This document shows positions 35,047 to 44,490 of a DNA stretch of 64,000 bases, in pieces. Every line of letters begins with the position of its first letter. The stretch's first letter is position 1. The position numbers and the translations under genes were made by a program. The stretch covers positions 1 to 64,000 of the forward strand of contig JACKOW010000011.1 in the NCBI GenBank assembly GCA_024234055.1, in the 5' to 3' direction. This stretch comes from Rhodanobacteraceae bacterium. GTDB taxonomy: Bacteria > Pseudomonadota > Gammaproteobacteria > Xanthomonadales > SZUA-5. The notes beneath the pieces are model-generated. The model saw only the letters and a list, made by a program, of their open reading frames with translations. It was not told where the DNA came from and searched no databases.

Positions 35047-35610
35047 GTGATCAAGCCCTCCGATCCAAGCCCTGCGGGCGCTGCTGAGGTGGGCGAAATC
35101 GCCGAGACAGCCGTTGATGAGCTGACCGCGGCGCTATACCCAGAGTTGCGGCGATTGGCTCGACGGGCCATGCGCGGTGAGCGCGGCAATCACACCTTGC
35201 AAACCACCTCGTTGATTCACGAGGCCTATCTGCGTCTGGCCGACTCACCGCTGCAGGTGCTCAGCCGCGCGCACTTTCTGGCGCTCAGCGCGCGCACGAT
35301 GCGGCGGATCCTGATCGATCATGCCCGGGGGCACGACCGACTCAAGCGCGGAGGCGCGCAGGTGCAGGTGAGCCTGAGCGAAGAGCTTGCCGTCATGGAT
35401 GTGCCAAGCCTGGATCTGCTGACGGTCGATCTTCTTCTGGGTCAACTCCAGAAAATGGACCCACGCCGCGCGGCACTGCTGGAAATGCAGCTGTTTGGCG
35501 GGCTGACCTATCCCGAAATGGCGCAGGCTGTGGGGATCTCCGAGGCCACCGTGCACCGCGAATTGCGCCTGGCTCGCGCCTGGCTGCAGCGCGAGCTGCA
35601 GGCGCCGTGA
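35047..35610 (+). CDS. ECF-type RNA polymerase sigma factor
   Basis: 187-aa sigma-70 family factor of the Sigma70_ECF/ECF43-like group that pairs with kinases. Region 2 is at about 20-90 (ELTAALYPELRRLARRAMRGERGNHTLQTTSLIHEAYLRL), and region 4 is at about 120-180 (LDLLTVDLLLGQLQKMDPRRAALLEMQLFGGLTYPEMAQAVGISEATVHRELRLARAWLQ), with its helix-turn-helix. GTG start at 35047. The next gene begins TGATG at its stop, so the two are coupled. Likely controlled through the TPR kinase. Confidence 0.9.
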   Translation: MIKPSDPSPAGAAEVGEIAETAVDELTAALYPELRRLARRAMRGERGNHTLQTTSLIHEAYLRLADSPLQVLSRAHFLALSARTMRRILIDHARGHDRLKRGGAQVQVSLSEELAVMDVPSLDLLTVDLLLGQLQKMDPRRAALLEMQLFGGLTYPEMAQAVGISEATVHRELRLARAWLQRELQAP

Positions 35611-38480
35611 TGACGCCAGAGCGCTGGCGCCAGGTGGAGGCGCTTTTCGAACGCTGCGCCGAGCTGCCAGAGCCAGCGCGTGAGGCCCTGTTGAATGAGT
35701 TTGCTGCCGACGATGCCGAGCTGGTTGGCGAGGTGCGCTCGCTGCTGGCATACGATCAACCGGCTGACCGCGTGCAGGCGGCGATTGGACGCGCCGCGGT
35801 TGAAGCGCTCGGCAGTGATTGGCACTGTCCGGGATGGCCGGTCGGGCCCTATCGGCTTATCGAGCCCATCGGCGCCGGCGGGATGGGCAGCGTCTGGCTG
35901 GCCCGGCGTGACGATCAGCAGTTCGATCAACGAGTGGCAATCAAGTTTGTCGCTTCGGGCATGGGTGCCGATTGGGAAAAGCGCTTTCGAGTCGAACGAC
36001 AGATTCTGGCTCGCTTGCAGCATCCGCACATTGCCCGCTTGCTCGACGGTGGCGCCGAAGACAGCGGGCGGCCCTATCTGGTCATGGAGTATGTTGATGG
36101 CGAACCGCTGAACACCTATTGCGATCAGCGGCAGCTGGATCTGCAGGCACGACTGCGATTGTTCCTGTCGGTCTGTGAGGCTGTGGAATACGCGCACACT
36201 CAGCTGGTGGTTCACCGCGACCTGAAGCCGGCAAACATCCTGGTCAATGCCGAAGCCGGGCCCAAATTGCTTGATTTCGGGATTGCCAAGCTGATCCTGC
36301 AGAGTGGCCAGATCAGCCCGCAGACCAGGCCGCAGCAGCGCTTGATGACCCCGGATTACGCCAGTCCCGAACAGCTCCTGGGGCAGCCGGTGAGTACCGC
36401 CAGCGATATCTACAGTCTGGGTGTGGTGCTGTTCGAGTTGCTCTGCGGCAGCCGCCCGCCCAGCCTTGAAGGCATCACCCAGAGTGAGCTTGCACAGCGG
36501 CTGATGGCGGGCACATCCGCGCGGCCCAGTGAGACGCTGGTCGGTGCCGCAGGCGAGCCAGGTTCGCAGCTGGCGGCACGAGCCCGCGCGCGTGGCATGC
36601 GCCCGCTTCTGTTGCTGCGCAGACTGCGTGGCGATCTGGACACCATCGTCGGCAAGGCCCTGCACCTCGATCCGCAGCGCCGCTATCGCAGCGCCGCCTG
36701 GCTGGCTGAGGATCTGCGTCGTTATCTCGACGGGCGCCCAGTGTTGGCGCGGCCCGATGGTTGGCGCTATCGCATGGGCAAATTGCTGCGGCGTCACTGG
36801 CAGGGTGCTCTGGCGACGACATTGATCGTTGCCCTCAGTGTCGCCTTTGTAGTCAATGTCATGGTGCAGTCGGTGCGCCTCGCGGCGGAGCGTGACCGTG
36901 CCTTGTTGGCCGAGCAGCGGGCGCGCGCGGTGGCAGATTTTCTGATCGAGAGCTTTCAGGTGGCTGACCCAGGTCAGGCTCGTGGCGAGACGGTGACGGT
37001 GCGTGAGCTGCTTGATGCCGGCAGTGCTCGCATTGCCCAGGAGCTTGCGGATCAACCGCGAATTCAGACCGAATTGATGTCTGCCCTGGGTGATGTCTAT
37101 CTTAATCTGGGTCTGTACAGTCATGCCGAGCGACTACATCGCCAGGCCTACCAACGGCGATCCGCCACCCTCGGCGATTCACATCCGGAAACGGCCAGCA
37201 GCGCCGACCGCCTGGGCGACACGCTGCGCACGCTGGCGCAATATGACGAATCAGAAATCCTGTTGCGGAAGGCACTGAGCGTACGCGAGCGGGCCCGACC
37301 GACAGATCTCCGGGCGCTGGCCGACTCCCTCAACAACCTCGGGCTCTTGCTGCATGAGCGAGGTCAGTTCGCCAAGTCCGAGCCTTTGCTCAGACGCGCC
37401 GTGGCGCTGCGGCTGCAGGTGCTTGGGTCGGCACACGAATTGAGTAACGTCTCGCGCGTCAACCTTGCACTCAACCTGCGCCGGCAAGGGCGAGTGGAAG
37501 AAGCCAAGACCCTGTTGACGATGGTTCTGGACCATCGCCGACGCAGCCTGGGCGATCACTACAAGACCGCGATGAGCGCTCAAGCTCTTGCCACCTTGCT
37601 CACCGCGCAAGGGCAGCTGGATCAGGCGGAGCCGCTGTTGCTGGAATCGCTGCGGATCTCCAGACGGGTGCTGGCCCCACAGCATCCGCAGCTGGGCAAT
37701 GTGATGGCCGAACTCGCCTATCTGTACCACGACCAACTGCGCCTGATCGAGGCTGAAGGGCTGTATCGGGAAGCGCTGGAGAACGCAGACTCGGCGCCCA
37801 CGCCCGACCTGCGCATGTTGGCCTACAGCACCAACAACTATGGCGCGCTGCTGATGGATCTGGGCCGCCTGGAGCCGGCCGAGATGCTCTACCGACGTTC
37901 CGTGGCACTGCGGACGCAACTCTGGGGGGAATCGGGCAGCAGCACCTTGCGGATGCGCAGTAATCTCGCGGATCTGTGGCGAGTTTCAGGTCAACCGGAA
38001 GCGGCCGAACAATCGCTGCTGGAGATTCTGCACACGCAGCTGCAGCTGGGAGAGGATGAGCTGGCCGCGGTAGCCGATACTGGACACAAACTGGCTCTGT
38101 TGAGGGCCGACCAGAACCGTCTGGAAGAGGCCCTGTCTGACATGACACTGGCGTTGGCGCGACTGCAGACCAGTGGTCGCACGAGCGCCGGGAAACTCGC
38201 CCTGTTTCACGCCGATCTGGCGCGTCTCCAGGCCGACAGTGGTCGAGCAGAACTGTGTGCAGAGTCGGTGCGAAACGCCCTGACTCAGCTTGGCAGCGGA
38301 CAGGTCGTTCCGCTGCAGGCGGTACAGGTCAGGATCAGCCAGGGTATTTGCGAGGCGGCGCTGGGAAAGCGCGAGCAGGCCCGCCAGACGCTGCTTGCGG
38401 CCCGACAACAATTGGGGCCAGCGCTGGACAATCGCAACCGCTGGGTGGCGCTGCTGGAGCGGCGGCTGGCGGCCTTGTGA
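35610..38480 (+). CDS. Serine/threonine protein kinase with TPR sensor
   Basis: 956 aa. Helical N-terminus (about 1-70), kinase domain about 80-330 with P-loop GAGGMGSVW, catalytic Lys113, HRDLKPANI (Asp205) and DFGIAK (223-228). A membrane helix follows (about 395-415, TTLIVALSVAFVVNVMVQS). An extracytoplasmic series of TPR repeats then runs to the end (NSLNNLGLLLHERGQFAKSEPLLRRAVAL, RIS/L repeats). All key kinase residues are present, so it should be active. The ATG 35610 overlaps the ECF stop as TGATG. This ECF plus TPR-kinase pair is a known layout; the signal sensed is unknown. Confidence 0.92.
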   Translation: MTPERWRQVEALFERCAELPEPAREALLNEFAADDAELVGEVRSLLAYDQPADRVQAAIGRAAVEALGSDWHCPGWPVGPYRLIEPIGAGGMGSVWLARRDDQQFDQRVAIKFVASGMGADWEKRFRVERQILARLQHPHIARLLDGGAEDSGRPYLVMEYVDGEPLNTYCDQRQLDLQARLRLFLSVCEAVEYAHTQLVVHRDLKPANILVNAEAGPKLLDFGIAKLILQSGQISPQTRPQQRLMTPDYASPEQLLGQPVSTASDIYSLGVVLFELLCGSRPPSLEGITQSELAQRLMAGTSARPSETLVGAAGEPGSQLAARARARGMRPLLLLRRLRGDLDTIVGKALHLDPQRRYRSAAWLAEDLRRYLDGRPVLARPDGWRYRMGKLLRRHWQGALATTLIVALSVAFVVNVMVQSVRLAAERDRALLAEQRARAVADFLIESFQVADPGQARGETVTVRELLDAGSARIAQELADQPRIQTELMSALGDVYLNLGLYSHAERLHRQAYQRRSATLGDSHPETASSADRLGDTLRTLAQYDESEILLRKALSVRERARPTDLRALADSLNNLGLLLHERGQFAKSEPLLRRAVALRLQVLGSAHELSNVSRVNLALNLRRQGRVEEAKTLLTMVLDHRRRSLGDHYKTAMSAQALATLLTAQGQLDQAEPLLLESLRISRRVLAPQHPQLGNVMAELAYLYHDQLRLIEAEGLYREALENADSAPTPDLRMLAYSTNNYGALLMDLGRLEPAEMLYRRSVALRTQLWGESGSSTLRMRSNLADLWRVSGQPEAAEQSLLEILHTQLQLGEDELAAVADTGHKLALLRADQNRLEEALSDMTLALARLQTSGRTSAGKLALFHADLARLQADSGRAELCAESVRNALTQLGSGQVVPLQAVQVRISQGICEAALGKREQARQTLLAARQQLGPALDNRNRWVALLERRLAAL

Positions 38481-38636
38481 GTGGGGCTCGGGCCATGGAC
38501 TCCTGCTGGATCCGGATCCCTGGAGCCACGGCTTTTCGGCGGCAGCGAATCGGTAGTGCGTTTCGAAAAGCCGTCGCGAGCTGGCCCGGGATCCCCATAA
38601 CAGCCGAGCCGCGGCCATGTCGGCCAAGCTCAGCGC

Positions 38637-39005
38637 TCAGGCCTCGTGGCAAACGGCTTCGATATTGTGTCCGTCCGGATCGATGACGAAGGCTGCGTAG
38701 TATTTGCCGCTGTATTGCGGGCGAATGCCGGGGCCACCGTTGTCCCTGCCGCCCGCTTCCAGGGCGGCTTGATGGAAAGCCTGGACCTGTTCGCGGCTTT
38801 CGGCAACGAATGCCAGGTGCAAGTGCGCTGGCTTCTCGTGGGTCTCATAAAGGCACAACGAGGCCACGCCGTCCGGCTGGCTCAGTTCGACCCCATTCGG
38901 TGGCCAGTCCGTCACCAGCGTGATGCCCAGCGGTGCGAGCGCCCTCAGATAGAAGGCCTTGCTGACAGCGAAGTTGCTGACACCGAATTTGACGTGGTCG
39001 AACAT
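38637..39005 (-). CDS. VOC (glyoxalase/bleomycin-resistance) family protein
   Basis: 122-aa vicinal-oxygen-chelate fold protein: MFDHVKFGVSNFAVSKAFYLRALAPLGITL (N-terminal metal His), a central HLHLAFVAESREQVQAFHQAALEAGG, and the C-terminal YYAAFVIDPDGHNIEAVCHE with a metal Glu. Monomeric half that would dimerise. Substrate unknown. ATG 39005 is preceded by GGAG in GTGGAGCC. Confidence 0.85.
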   Translation of the reverse strand: MFDHVKFGVSNFAVSKAFYLRALAPLGITLVTDWPPNGVELSQPDGVASLCLYETHEKPAHLHLAFVAESREQVQAFHQAALEAGGRDNGGPGIRPQYSGKYYAAFVIDPDGHNIEAVCHEA

Positions 39006-39052
39006 GCTTGGCTCCACAAGTTTGGGTGGGAGGCGCCTGGGCAGTGAATCCT

Positions 39053-39182
39053 AGCCCGCATTTCGCACACCTGCGCGGGCAGATGCAGCCAAACACGCCG
39101 TGACAGGTGCGTGCCTCGGAATCGCCTTGTAGCACCAGGAAATTGGGGGCATCTGCTCGCGCAGGTGTGAGAAATGCGGACT
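39053..39182. mobile_element. MITE-like element (34-bp terminal inverted repeats)
   Basis: Left arm AGCCCGCATTTCGCACACCT... (39053-39086) and right arm reading in reverse AGTCCGCATTTCTCACACCT... (39149-39182) agree at 31 of 34 positions. They enclose about 62 bases with no coding capacity. The CCGCATTTCNCACACC ends resemble those of certain IS elements (an IS1380-like source is only a guess). No flanking target duplication was established. Confidence 0.6.
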
Positions 39183-39422
39183 GGCCATGGCGGCGGTCTC
39201 GATCACGCTGGTGAAGATCGCGCGGGCTTCGCTGCCGGCAGACCGCCAGTTCGTGCGGCCCGAGCATCGCATTGGCGAGCTGGCGCGTTGTTGCGGATTG
39301 GCCAATCCGCCGCCGACCTGTTTGTTCCGCAAAGACGCTGACGCGTCACAGTCAATCACTTCTCGGACATTGTATTGCGCGGTGAGACATGGCGGGCCCA
39401 GAGGACACTTATTCAACGATTG
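39183..39422. other. Gene-free spacer between two element remnants
   Basis: Frames on either strand here look like shadow sequence. Nothing supported. Confidence 0.4.
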
Positions 39423-40069
39423 GGGAATCTCTGAACAAGTCCTGCTTCTTGTGGACTTGTCGTACCAACGACGGAGAGTGTGCTGCCGCATGAGTCAGGT
39501 GAGTTTTGGTGACGGCGAACGCAGCCGACGTGACGCAGACCGAGCGCCTGTTGCAGGGCAGCGAAGTGGCGGTCTACGCAGTCGCTGGCTACAGCGGTGC
39601 CGAACATCGAGTGGAGCGCAAAGACGTTTCCTGGCACGTCGCTGCGAAGCGCGCCAAGGTCAAGGCGATCACCAACGATGTAATCCGCGAAGCCACGCAA
39701 GACCTGGAGATTCTCAAGGCGCGTTTTCAGACCCGTGTCGAGCATCCCTTCCACGTGCTCAAGCGCCAGTTCGGTTTCGTGAAAGTGCAGATCCGCGGTC
39801 TCGCGAAGAACGCCGTTCAGGTGCTGACGTTTCTTGCGCTGTCGGATCTTTGGCAGGCGCGTCACCGATTATTGGCGCTCACGGCAGAGGTGAGTCCAGC
39901 GGTCACGGAATGAGGCAAACAAAGGGATAAAAGGCTCAATAATGCTCATTTTCCGATCCAAGAGACGGGGCCCGATATAGCGGAGCACGCAGCTGACCGA
40001 GCCCATATGCGTCCTCAGTGGTGTCAAACCCGCTGTGCCGCCAAACGAGTAACTTGTTCAGGCCTTCCC
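39423..40069 (+). mobile_element. Internally deleted IS5-family element
   Basis: Bounded by inverted terminal repeats, GGGAATCTCTGAACAAGT (39423-39440) and, reversed, GGGAAGGCCTGAACAAGT (40052-40069), 15 of 18 identical. It contains the transposase remnant at 39490-39913. An intact IS5-group element would be about 1.2 kb, so roughly half of the middle is lost. It is a non-autonomous derivative that could be moved by a related transposase. Confidence 0.75.
39490..39913 (+). pseudogene. IS5-family transposase remnant
   Basis: The first codons MSQVSFGDGE (ATG 39490) match an IS5-type N-terminus (usually MSQLSF...). The frame then changes, and from about 39506 it reads the transposase C-terminal half: VTANAADVTQTERLL, AVAGYSGAEHR, KRAKVKAI, RVEHPFHVLKRQFGFVKVQIRGLAKNAVQVLTFLALSDLW. 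That part keeps the last catalytic Glu region (YREK-type RVEHPF). The central DDE part, about 200 codons, is deleted, so it cannot be functional. Confidence 0.85.
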
Positions 40070-40248
40070 TGACACGTTGAAAGTTTTTTTCAAGGCATTC
40101 GCTTGCGTAGCACAAAAACCAATTCTTGAAAATCAATCTGCAGGTTGTCCCGGTTTTACCTGCTATTTGACCGCATCCCATCGCAACTCGGCGGAAACTG
40201 TACCGTCCAGCTTGCGGGTTGGGCAGAACCCAAAATCAAGAGGACACG
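40070..40248. other. Spacer upstream of pentapeptide gene
   Basis: No gene. Holds the flank of the IS5 remnant and the promoter/RBS region of the next gene (AAGAGGACACG before the ATG). Confidence 0.4.
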
Positions 40249-42369
40249 ATGATGCGAACTGGCGCCGCATTGCAGCATCTGATGCTCCACCGAATCTTGC
40301 TGTGGAGTGTACTGGTCTTGTTCAGTGACTCGCCGATGGCGAGCCCCCACTATCAGCCTTCCGCGACGCGCGAGGCGGCGGCAATGATGGCGGCGCAATG
40401 CCCTGGGTGCAGCGTTGAAGCGCTGAATTACTCCGGGCAACCTTTGACTGACATGAACTTCGCGGGTGCTGATCTTAGCGGTGCGGATTTTTCCAATGCC
40501 AAGCTATACGGCGTGAGTTTTGCAGGATCGAATCTGGCCAACGCCAACTTCACGGGCGCTACGCTGGCAGCAAGCCCCAACACCCAATCGCCGACAAGCT
40601 TCTCGTTGGCCAACTTGAGCCAAACCAATTTCACCGGGACGACGATCTCCGCTGCGAATTTCCAGTACAGCGCATTGTCCTGCACCAATTTTACCAACGC
40701 ATCGATGACGGGCGCAGTGGTGGGTGCGGCGCTTTACGGATTGTCGAGTACCTGCGCGCCAATCTTCACCGGCGCCTCGGTGAACTGCAACATCGCGGAA
40801 TTCGCGGGCCAACTGAATCTCGCGCAGGCGACTCTGCCATCCGATTGCCCGGATTCGACGAACTCCGTCTTGGCCGCTGAGGTAGCGACCACGGCACCAA
40901 CCTGGGAGTGCAGCGGCACGGTGCCCAGCGGCTTCGACAACTGGATCTATGTCAATCCCAGTGGCGGAAGCGATAGCAATTCGTGCACCAGCGCTGGCAG
41001 CGCATGCGCGAGTCTTTCCGGCGGTCTGGCCAAATGCCCGGCAGGAGCGTCTTGCGGCGTGCTGGCCTACTACAACGCCTACAACGTGAGCGCGACGCTC
41101 AATGTGGGTGCGTCGCAAGGTCTGTTCGGCGGTTGCCTGAGCAGTGGTTCGCAGCCGGATTATTACTCAGTGATTCAAGCCGGCGCGGGCACGCTTGCCG
41201 GATTGCCGATCATCAGCGCTTCGGCCGCCAGCAATGCAGTCGTCAGCGGCTTCCATATCGAGGCGGCCAGCGCCAGCGGAAATCTCAGCGCCTCTTCGGT
41301 TGGCGTCCTGGTCAGTGATGGCTCCAGTTTGAGTCTGAAGTACGTGAACATCATTGCTGCTCAAGGGGCTGCCGGTACTGCTGGTGCGGCAGGTGTTCCG
41401 GGTGGATCGGGCGGCGCTGCCAGCGGCCAGAACGGAGGCAGCAACTCGGCCTGCACGACGGCCAACGGCGGTCTCGGTGGTTATGGCATGAATTCCAACC
41501 CCACCGTTTCTGGCAACACTTCGGTGAATTGTTCTGACAACTTCTGCACTGGCCCCAGCTCAGCGTCCTGCAACGGCGCGAACGGTGCCAGCGGCGCGTC
41601 CGGTGGACAACACGGCAACGGCGTTTGCTATGACTTCATTTCCTACCAGTGCGACGATGGCAAGGGCTTCGGCGGAAACTCCGGAAGCGCTGGCACGTGC
41701 GGCGATGCGGGTCAGCCGAGCAGCGATGTGATCGGCAGCTATGGCAGTGCGGGATGGGTGCCATCGGTGAGTGGTACCGGTGTGTCCGGCGGTCTCGGCG
41801 ATGGTGGCGGTGGTGGCGGCGGTGGTGGCTATTGCACTGCTGAAAACCTGCCTTGGTATGTCACATCGCATGCAGGCCAGGTGGGCGGTGGCGGCGGTGC
41901 CGGCGGTTGCGGAGGAACCGGAGGGACCGGCGGGACCCAGGGTGGTGCATCGTTCGCGCTGGTGGTCGACGATGCCACGGTGGCAATTACGGGTGTGACC
42001 ATCACCGGCGGTCTTGGCGGTACCGGCGGCGCCGGCGGCGCCGGCGCGAGCGGGGGCGCTGCTGGCGGTGGCGCGGCGGGCGCAACCAAGAGTGGTGGCT
42101 ATTCCGATGGCGGCCCCGGTGCCGGTGGAATGCCGGGAGGCTCCGGCGGTGGTGGAGCGGGTGGCAACGGCGGTCCGTCCTATGGCATTGCCTATGTCGA
42201 CGGCGGCACGCGCACTGGAGCTACACCTGTGTTTTACACCGGGTATAGCGGCGATGTCGGCAATCCGACGACGACACCGGCAACGACGGGCAACAACTGC
42301 ATCCCGAATCTGGGCATCGCCGGTAAACCGGGGCGTGTGGCAACCGAAATCACCTTCTCCTCGAATTGA
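40249..42369 (+). CDS. Secreted pentapeptide-repeat protein with Gly-rich PGRS-like half
   Basis: 706 aa (ATG 40249, preceded by GAGGA). Signal-like segment at about 10-35 (LHRILLWSVLVLFSDSPMAS), then pentapeptide repeats at about 45-165 (A(D/N)(L/F)xx, e.g. FAGADLSGADFSNAKL), a Cys-containing region (TCAPIFTGASVNC), a repetitive Ser/Ala-rich region, and a C-terminal half of Gly-Gly-X runs (nt about 41350-42200) reminiscent of mycobacterial PE_PGRS composition. Paralogous in its N-terminal half to the next gene. Probably surface-exposed beta-helix-like. Function unknown. Confidence 0.75.
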   Translation: MMRTGAALQHLMLHRILLWSVLVLFSDSPMASPHYQPSATREAAAMMAAQCPGCSVEALNYSGQPLTDMNFAGADLSGADFSNAKLYGVSFAGSNLANANFTGATLAASPNTQSPTSFSLANLSQTNFTGTTISAANFQYSALSCTNFTNASMTGAVVGAALYGLSSTCAPIFTGASVNCNIAEFAGQLNLAQATLPSDCPDSTNSVLAAEVATTAPTWECSGTVPSGFDNWIYVNPSGGSDSNSCTSAGSACASLSGGLAKCPAGASCGVLAYYNAYNVSATLNVGASQGLFGGCLSSGSQPDYYSVIQAGAGTLAGLPIISASAASNAVVSGFHIEAASASGNLSASSVGVLVSDGSSLSLKYVNIIAAQGAAGTAGAAGVPGGSGGAASGQNGGSNSACTTANGGLGGYGMNSNPTVSGNTSVNCSDNFCTGPSSASCNGANGASGASGGQHGNGVCYDFISYQCDDGKGFGGNSGSAGTCGDAGQPSSDVIGSYGSAGWVPSVSGTGVSGGLGDGGGGGGGGGYCTAENLPWYVTSHAGQVGGGGGAGGCGGTGGTGGTQGGASFALVVDDATVAITGVTITGGLGGTGGAGGAGASGGAAGGGAAGATKSGGYSDGGPGAGGMPGGSGGGGAGGNGGPSYGIAYVDGGTRTGATPVFYTGYSGDVGNPTTTPATTGNNCIPNLGIAGKPGRVATEITFSSN

Positions 42370-42378
42370 GGCATACCG

Positions 42379-44421
42379 ATGAAAGGCAAGCATGCAACAC
42401 CTCCATCGGGTGTGTGGTTAACGCTCCGGTGTCTCACGACTGGCGGGATCCTACTGTTGGCATCGATGAGTTCGACGGTCTACGCCCAGCAGATCAGCTC
42501 CTATGCGTGCAGTCAGGTGACCCACAGTGGGGCCGATTACTCAGGTCGTTCGCTCGTGGGTCAGAACTTTGCGTCGCACGATCTGAGTAACGCCAATTTC
42601 TCAAATGCTGATCTGAGCGGCGCGACGTTTGAAAGTGCAAACCTGACTGGCGCTGATTTCAGTGGCGCCACGCTGGCGCAGGGACCTGAGGCAGGAGAAT
42701 CAACCACATTCACCCAGGCGAACCTGACCAACGCCTGTTTCGATCAAGTAGCCATTGGCGGAAGTCAGGGTGCGCCGGGTGCAGATCTGCAATTTGCGAA
42801 CTTGACGTGCACTGCGTTCACCAGCACCGATATCGATGGCGCGGAATTCGGGCCAAGCATCATGACGCCGAGTCCGCCTGACAGTACCTGCCGCACCAGT
42901 TTTGCAGGTACCCAGATGACCTGCAGCTTCTTGCCGCAATGGCAGTTGCTCGATCTGAGCTATGCCGATATCGCGGCTTGCAAAGACCAACTCGCGGGGC
43001 TTGATCTCAGCAACGCGTTGATGACCGGCGTGCAGTTCCAGTACATGAATCTGACCGGCACCAACTTCACCAACGCTACTCTCAACCAAGCCAACCTGTA
43101 CTCTGCCACACTGAATTCGGCACTCTTCAATGGCGCCAATCTGCAATTGGCGACATTGAGCAGTGTGCAAGCTGCAAATGCGCAGTTCAACAATCAAGCG
43201 CAGTTGTCTGGAGCCACGCTCGCCTACGGCAATTTCCAGGAAGCGCAGTTCAGCGGCGCCGTGCTGCAGGCGCAAGACGGGCTACCGGCAGCGACCTTGA
43301 CTTTTGCCATCCTGGAAAACGCCAATTTCACCGACGCAGAAATGATCGGCGTCAACTTGTCGGGGGCTACGCTGGATCAGTCCACGGTGATGCGCAGCGC
43401 CACGATCCAGAATGCCAATTTCTCGAACGCAACGCTGTCCAGCATCCAATTGCCTTCGGCAAAGCTCAATGGCGTGGTGTTCGACTATGCCGACCTGATC
43501 AACGCGAGTTTCACTGGCGCATCGTTCCTCGCCAGCGAGGGATATCGCGCCGCGTCACTGGTCAAGGCCAATCTGCAGGGCGCAGATTTCACCCAGGCCA
43601 TCCTCAATGGCGTCAATCTGGCCAATTCAGCCGTAGCGCTGTCCGAGGGCGTGCCCTTGTTCAATGTCTCCGAGGACGTGCAAGGTCTGGTCGGTGATCT
43701 GAATAACGGCTACTTGACGGCTGAACTCAATGCCAGTTTCGAGGAAAACGGTTATGCCTTGCAATACTGCGCTTCGCCAGCGCTGGCTGTGGTCAACACG
43801 TCCAAGCAATGGACGATCCGTGTCGCCGGCCGCCCGGCACATGGACACTATTCGGCGTATCTGCTGACCAGCATCGCCAGCGCGGGCAAGAGCACCGGGA
43901 TCAACGTCGCTGGCCTCTCCGTGGCCGACAAGACGGAGGTGAAACTGTTCTCGGTCGACGGCAATTTTGTCGATACGCTGAATTCGCGGCAGATTCCACG
44001 CGCGATCTTTGCCGCGTTCACTGACAACCAGCAATCGTTGCCGCCCTGCACGGACCCGGAGTTGACGAGCTTTCGCGCCCAGCAGTACTGGACGCTCAAC
44101 ACCAATCAAGTTTCGGCCGATGCGCCGGTGGTCGGGTATGTCGGTTTCCGCATCAGCCAACTGAGTTCGACCAGCCTGAAGGTCTACGGTACCAACGTCA
44201 TGACGGTTTATCAGGGTCCCGATGGGCGCTTGACCTGGACCCCCTATACCGTAACGCCGACCAAGATTTCTGCTGATTACTTCGATAACCAGACGGTTTG
44301 TCCCAACGGCGTCACCTATGGCGCAAATGTGCAGGCAGGCGTGAGCTTCGAGGACATGATGACTGCGCCTTCGCCGCCAGCGCCACCCGCCTGCGCGCCG
44401 GGCTCCGGTATGTGCAAGTAG
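42379..44421 (+). CDS. Secreted pentapeptide-repeat protein
   Basis: 680 aa starting ATG 42379, nine bases after the previous stop, likely one operon. Signal peptide to about residue 36 (LLLASMSSTVYAQ). Pentapeptide repeats of the A(D/N)LxG type run about 55-95 and about 185-425 (LTGADFSGATL, LTGTNFTNATL). The N-terminal half parallels the previous protein, including the shared Cys-flanked segment (SCRTSFAGTQMTCSF). The C-terminal region (about 440-680) carries one copy of the motif DLNNGYLTAELNASFEENGYAL...VVNTSKQWTIRV that recurs four times in the next gene's product. Function unknown. Confidence 0.75.
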   Translation: MKGKHATPPSGVWLTLRCLTTGGILLLASMSSTVYAQQISSYACSQVTHSGADYSGRSLVGQNFASHDLSNANFSNADLSGATFESANLTGADFSGATLAQGPEAGESTTFTQANLTNACFDQVAIGGSQGAPGADLQFANLTCTAFTSTDIDGAEFGPSIMTPSPPDSTCRTSFAGTQMTCSFLPQWQLLDLSYADIAACKDQLAGLDLSNALMTGVQFQYMNLTGTNFTNATLNQANLYSATLNSALFNGANLQLATLSSVQAANAQFNNQAQLSGATLAYGNFQEAQFSGAVLQAQDGLPAATLTFAILENANFTDAEMIGVNLSGATLDQSTVMRSATIQNANFSNATLSSIQLPSAKLNGVVFDYADLINASFTGASFLASEGYRAASLVKANLQGADFTQAILNGVNLANSAVALSEGVPLFNVSEDVQGLVGDLNNGYLTAELNASFEENGYALQYCASPALAVVNTSKQWTIRVAGRPAHGHYSAYLLTSIASAGKSTGINVAGLSVADKTEVKLFSVDGNFVDTLNSRQIPRAIFAAFTDNQQSLPPCTDPELTSFRAQQYWTLNTNQVSADAPVVGYVGFRISQLSSTSLKVYGTNVMTVYQGPDGRLTWTPYTVTPTKISADYFDNQTVCPNGVTYGANVQAGVSFEDMMTAPSPPAPPACAPGSGMCK

Positions 44422-44490
44422 CGTTTTGCTCCGTCGGGCAACGGCAGTTGCCGGGCTCTTGTCGACTCCCTTCGTCACTCAAGGTGCATC
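44422..44490. other. Short spacer
   Basis: Contains AAGGTG (RBS) before the next ATG; no other feature. Confidence 0.4.

Noticed and set aside
39187..39930. An intact gene spanning 39187-39930
   Set aside because: Composed of MITE-flank, IS5 N-terminal fragment and frameshifted transposase; not a single protein.
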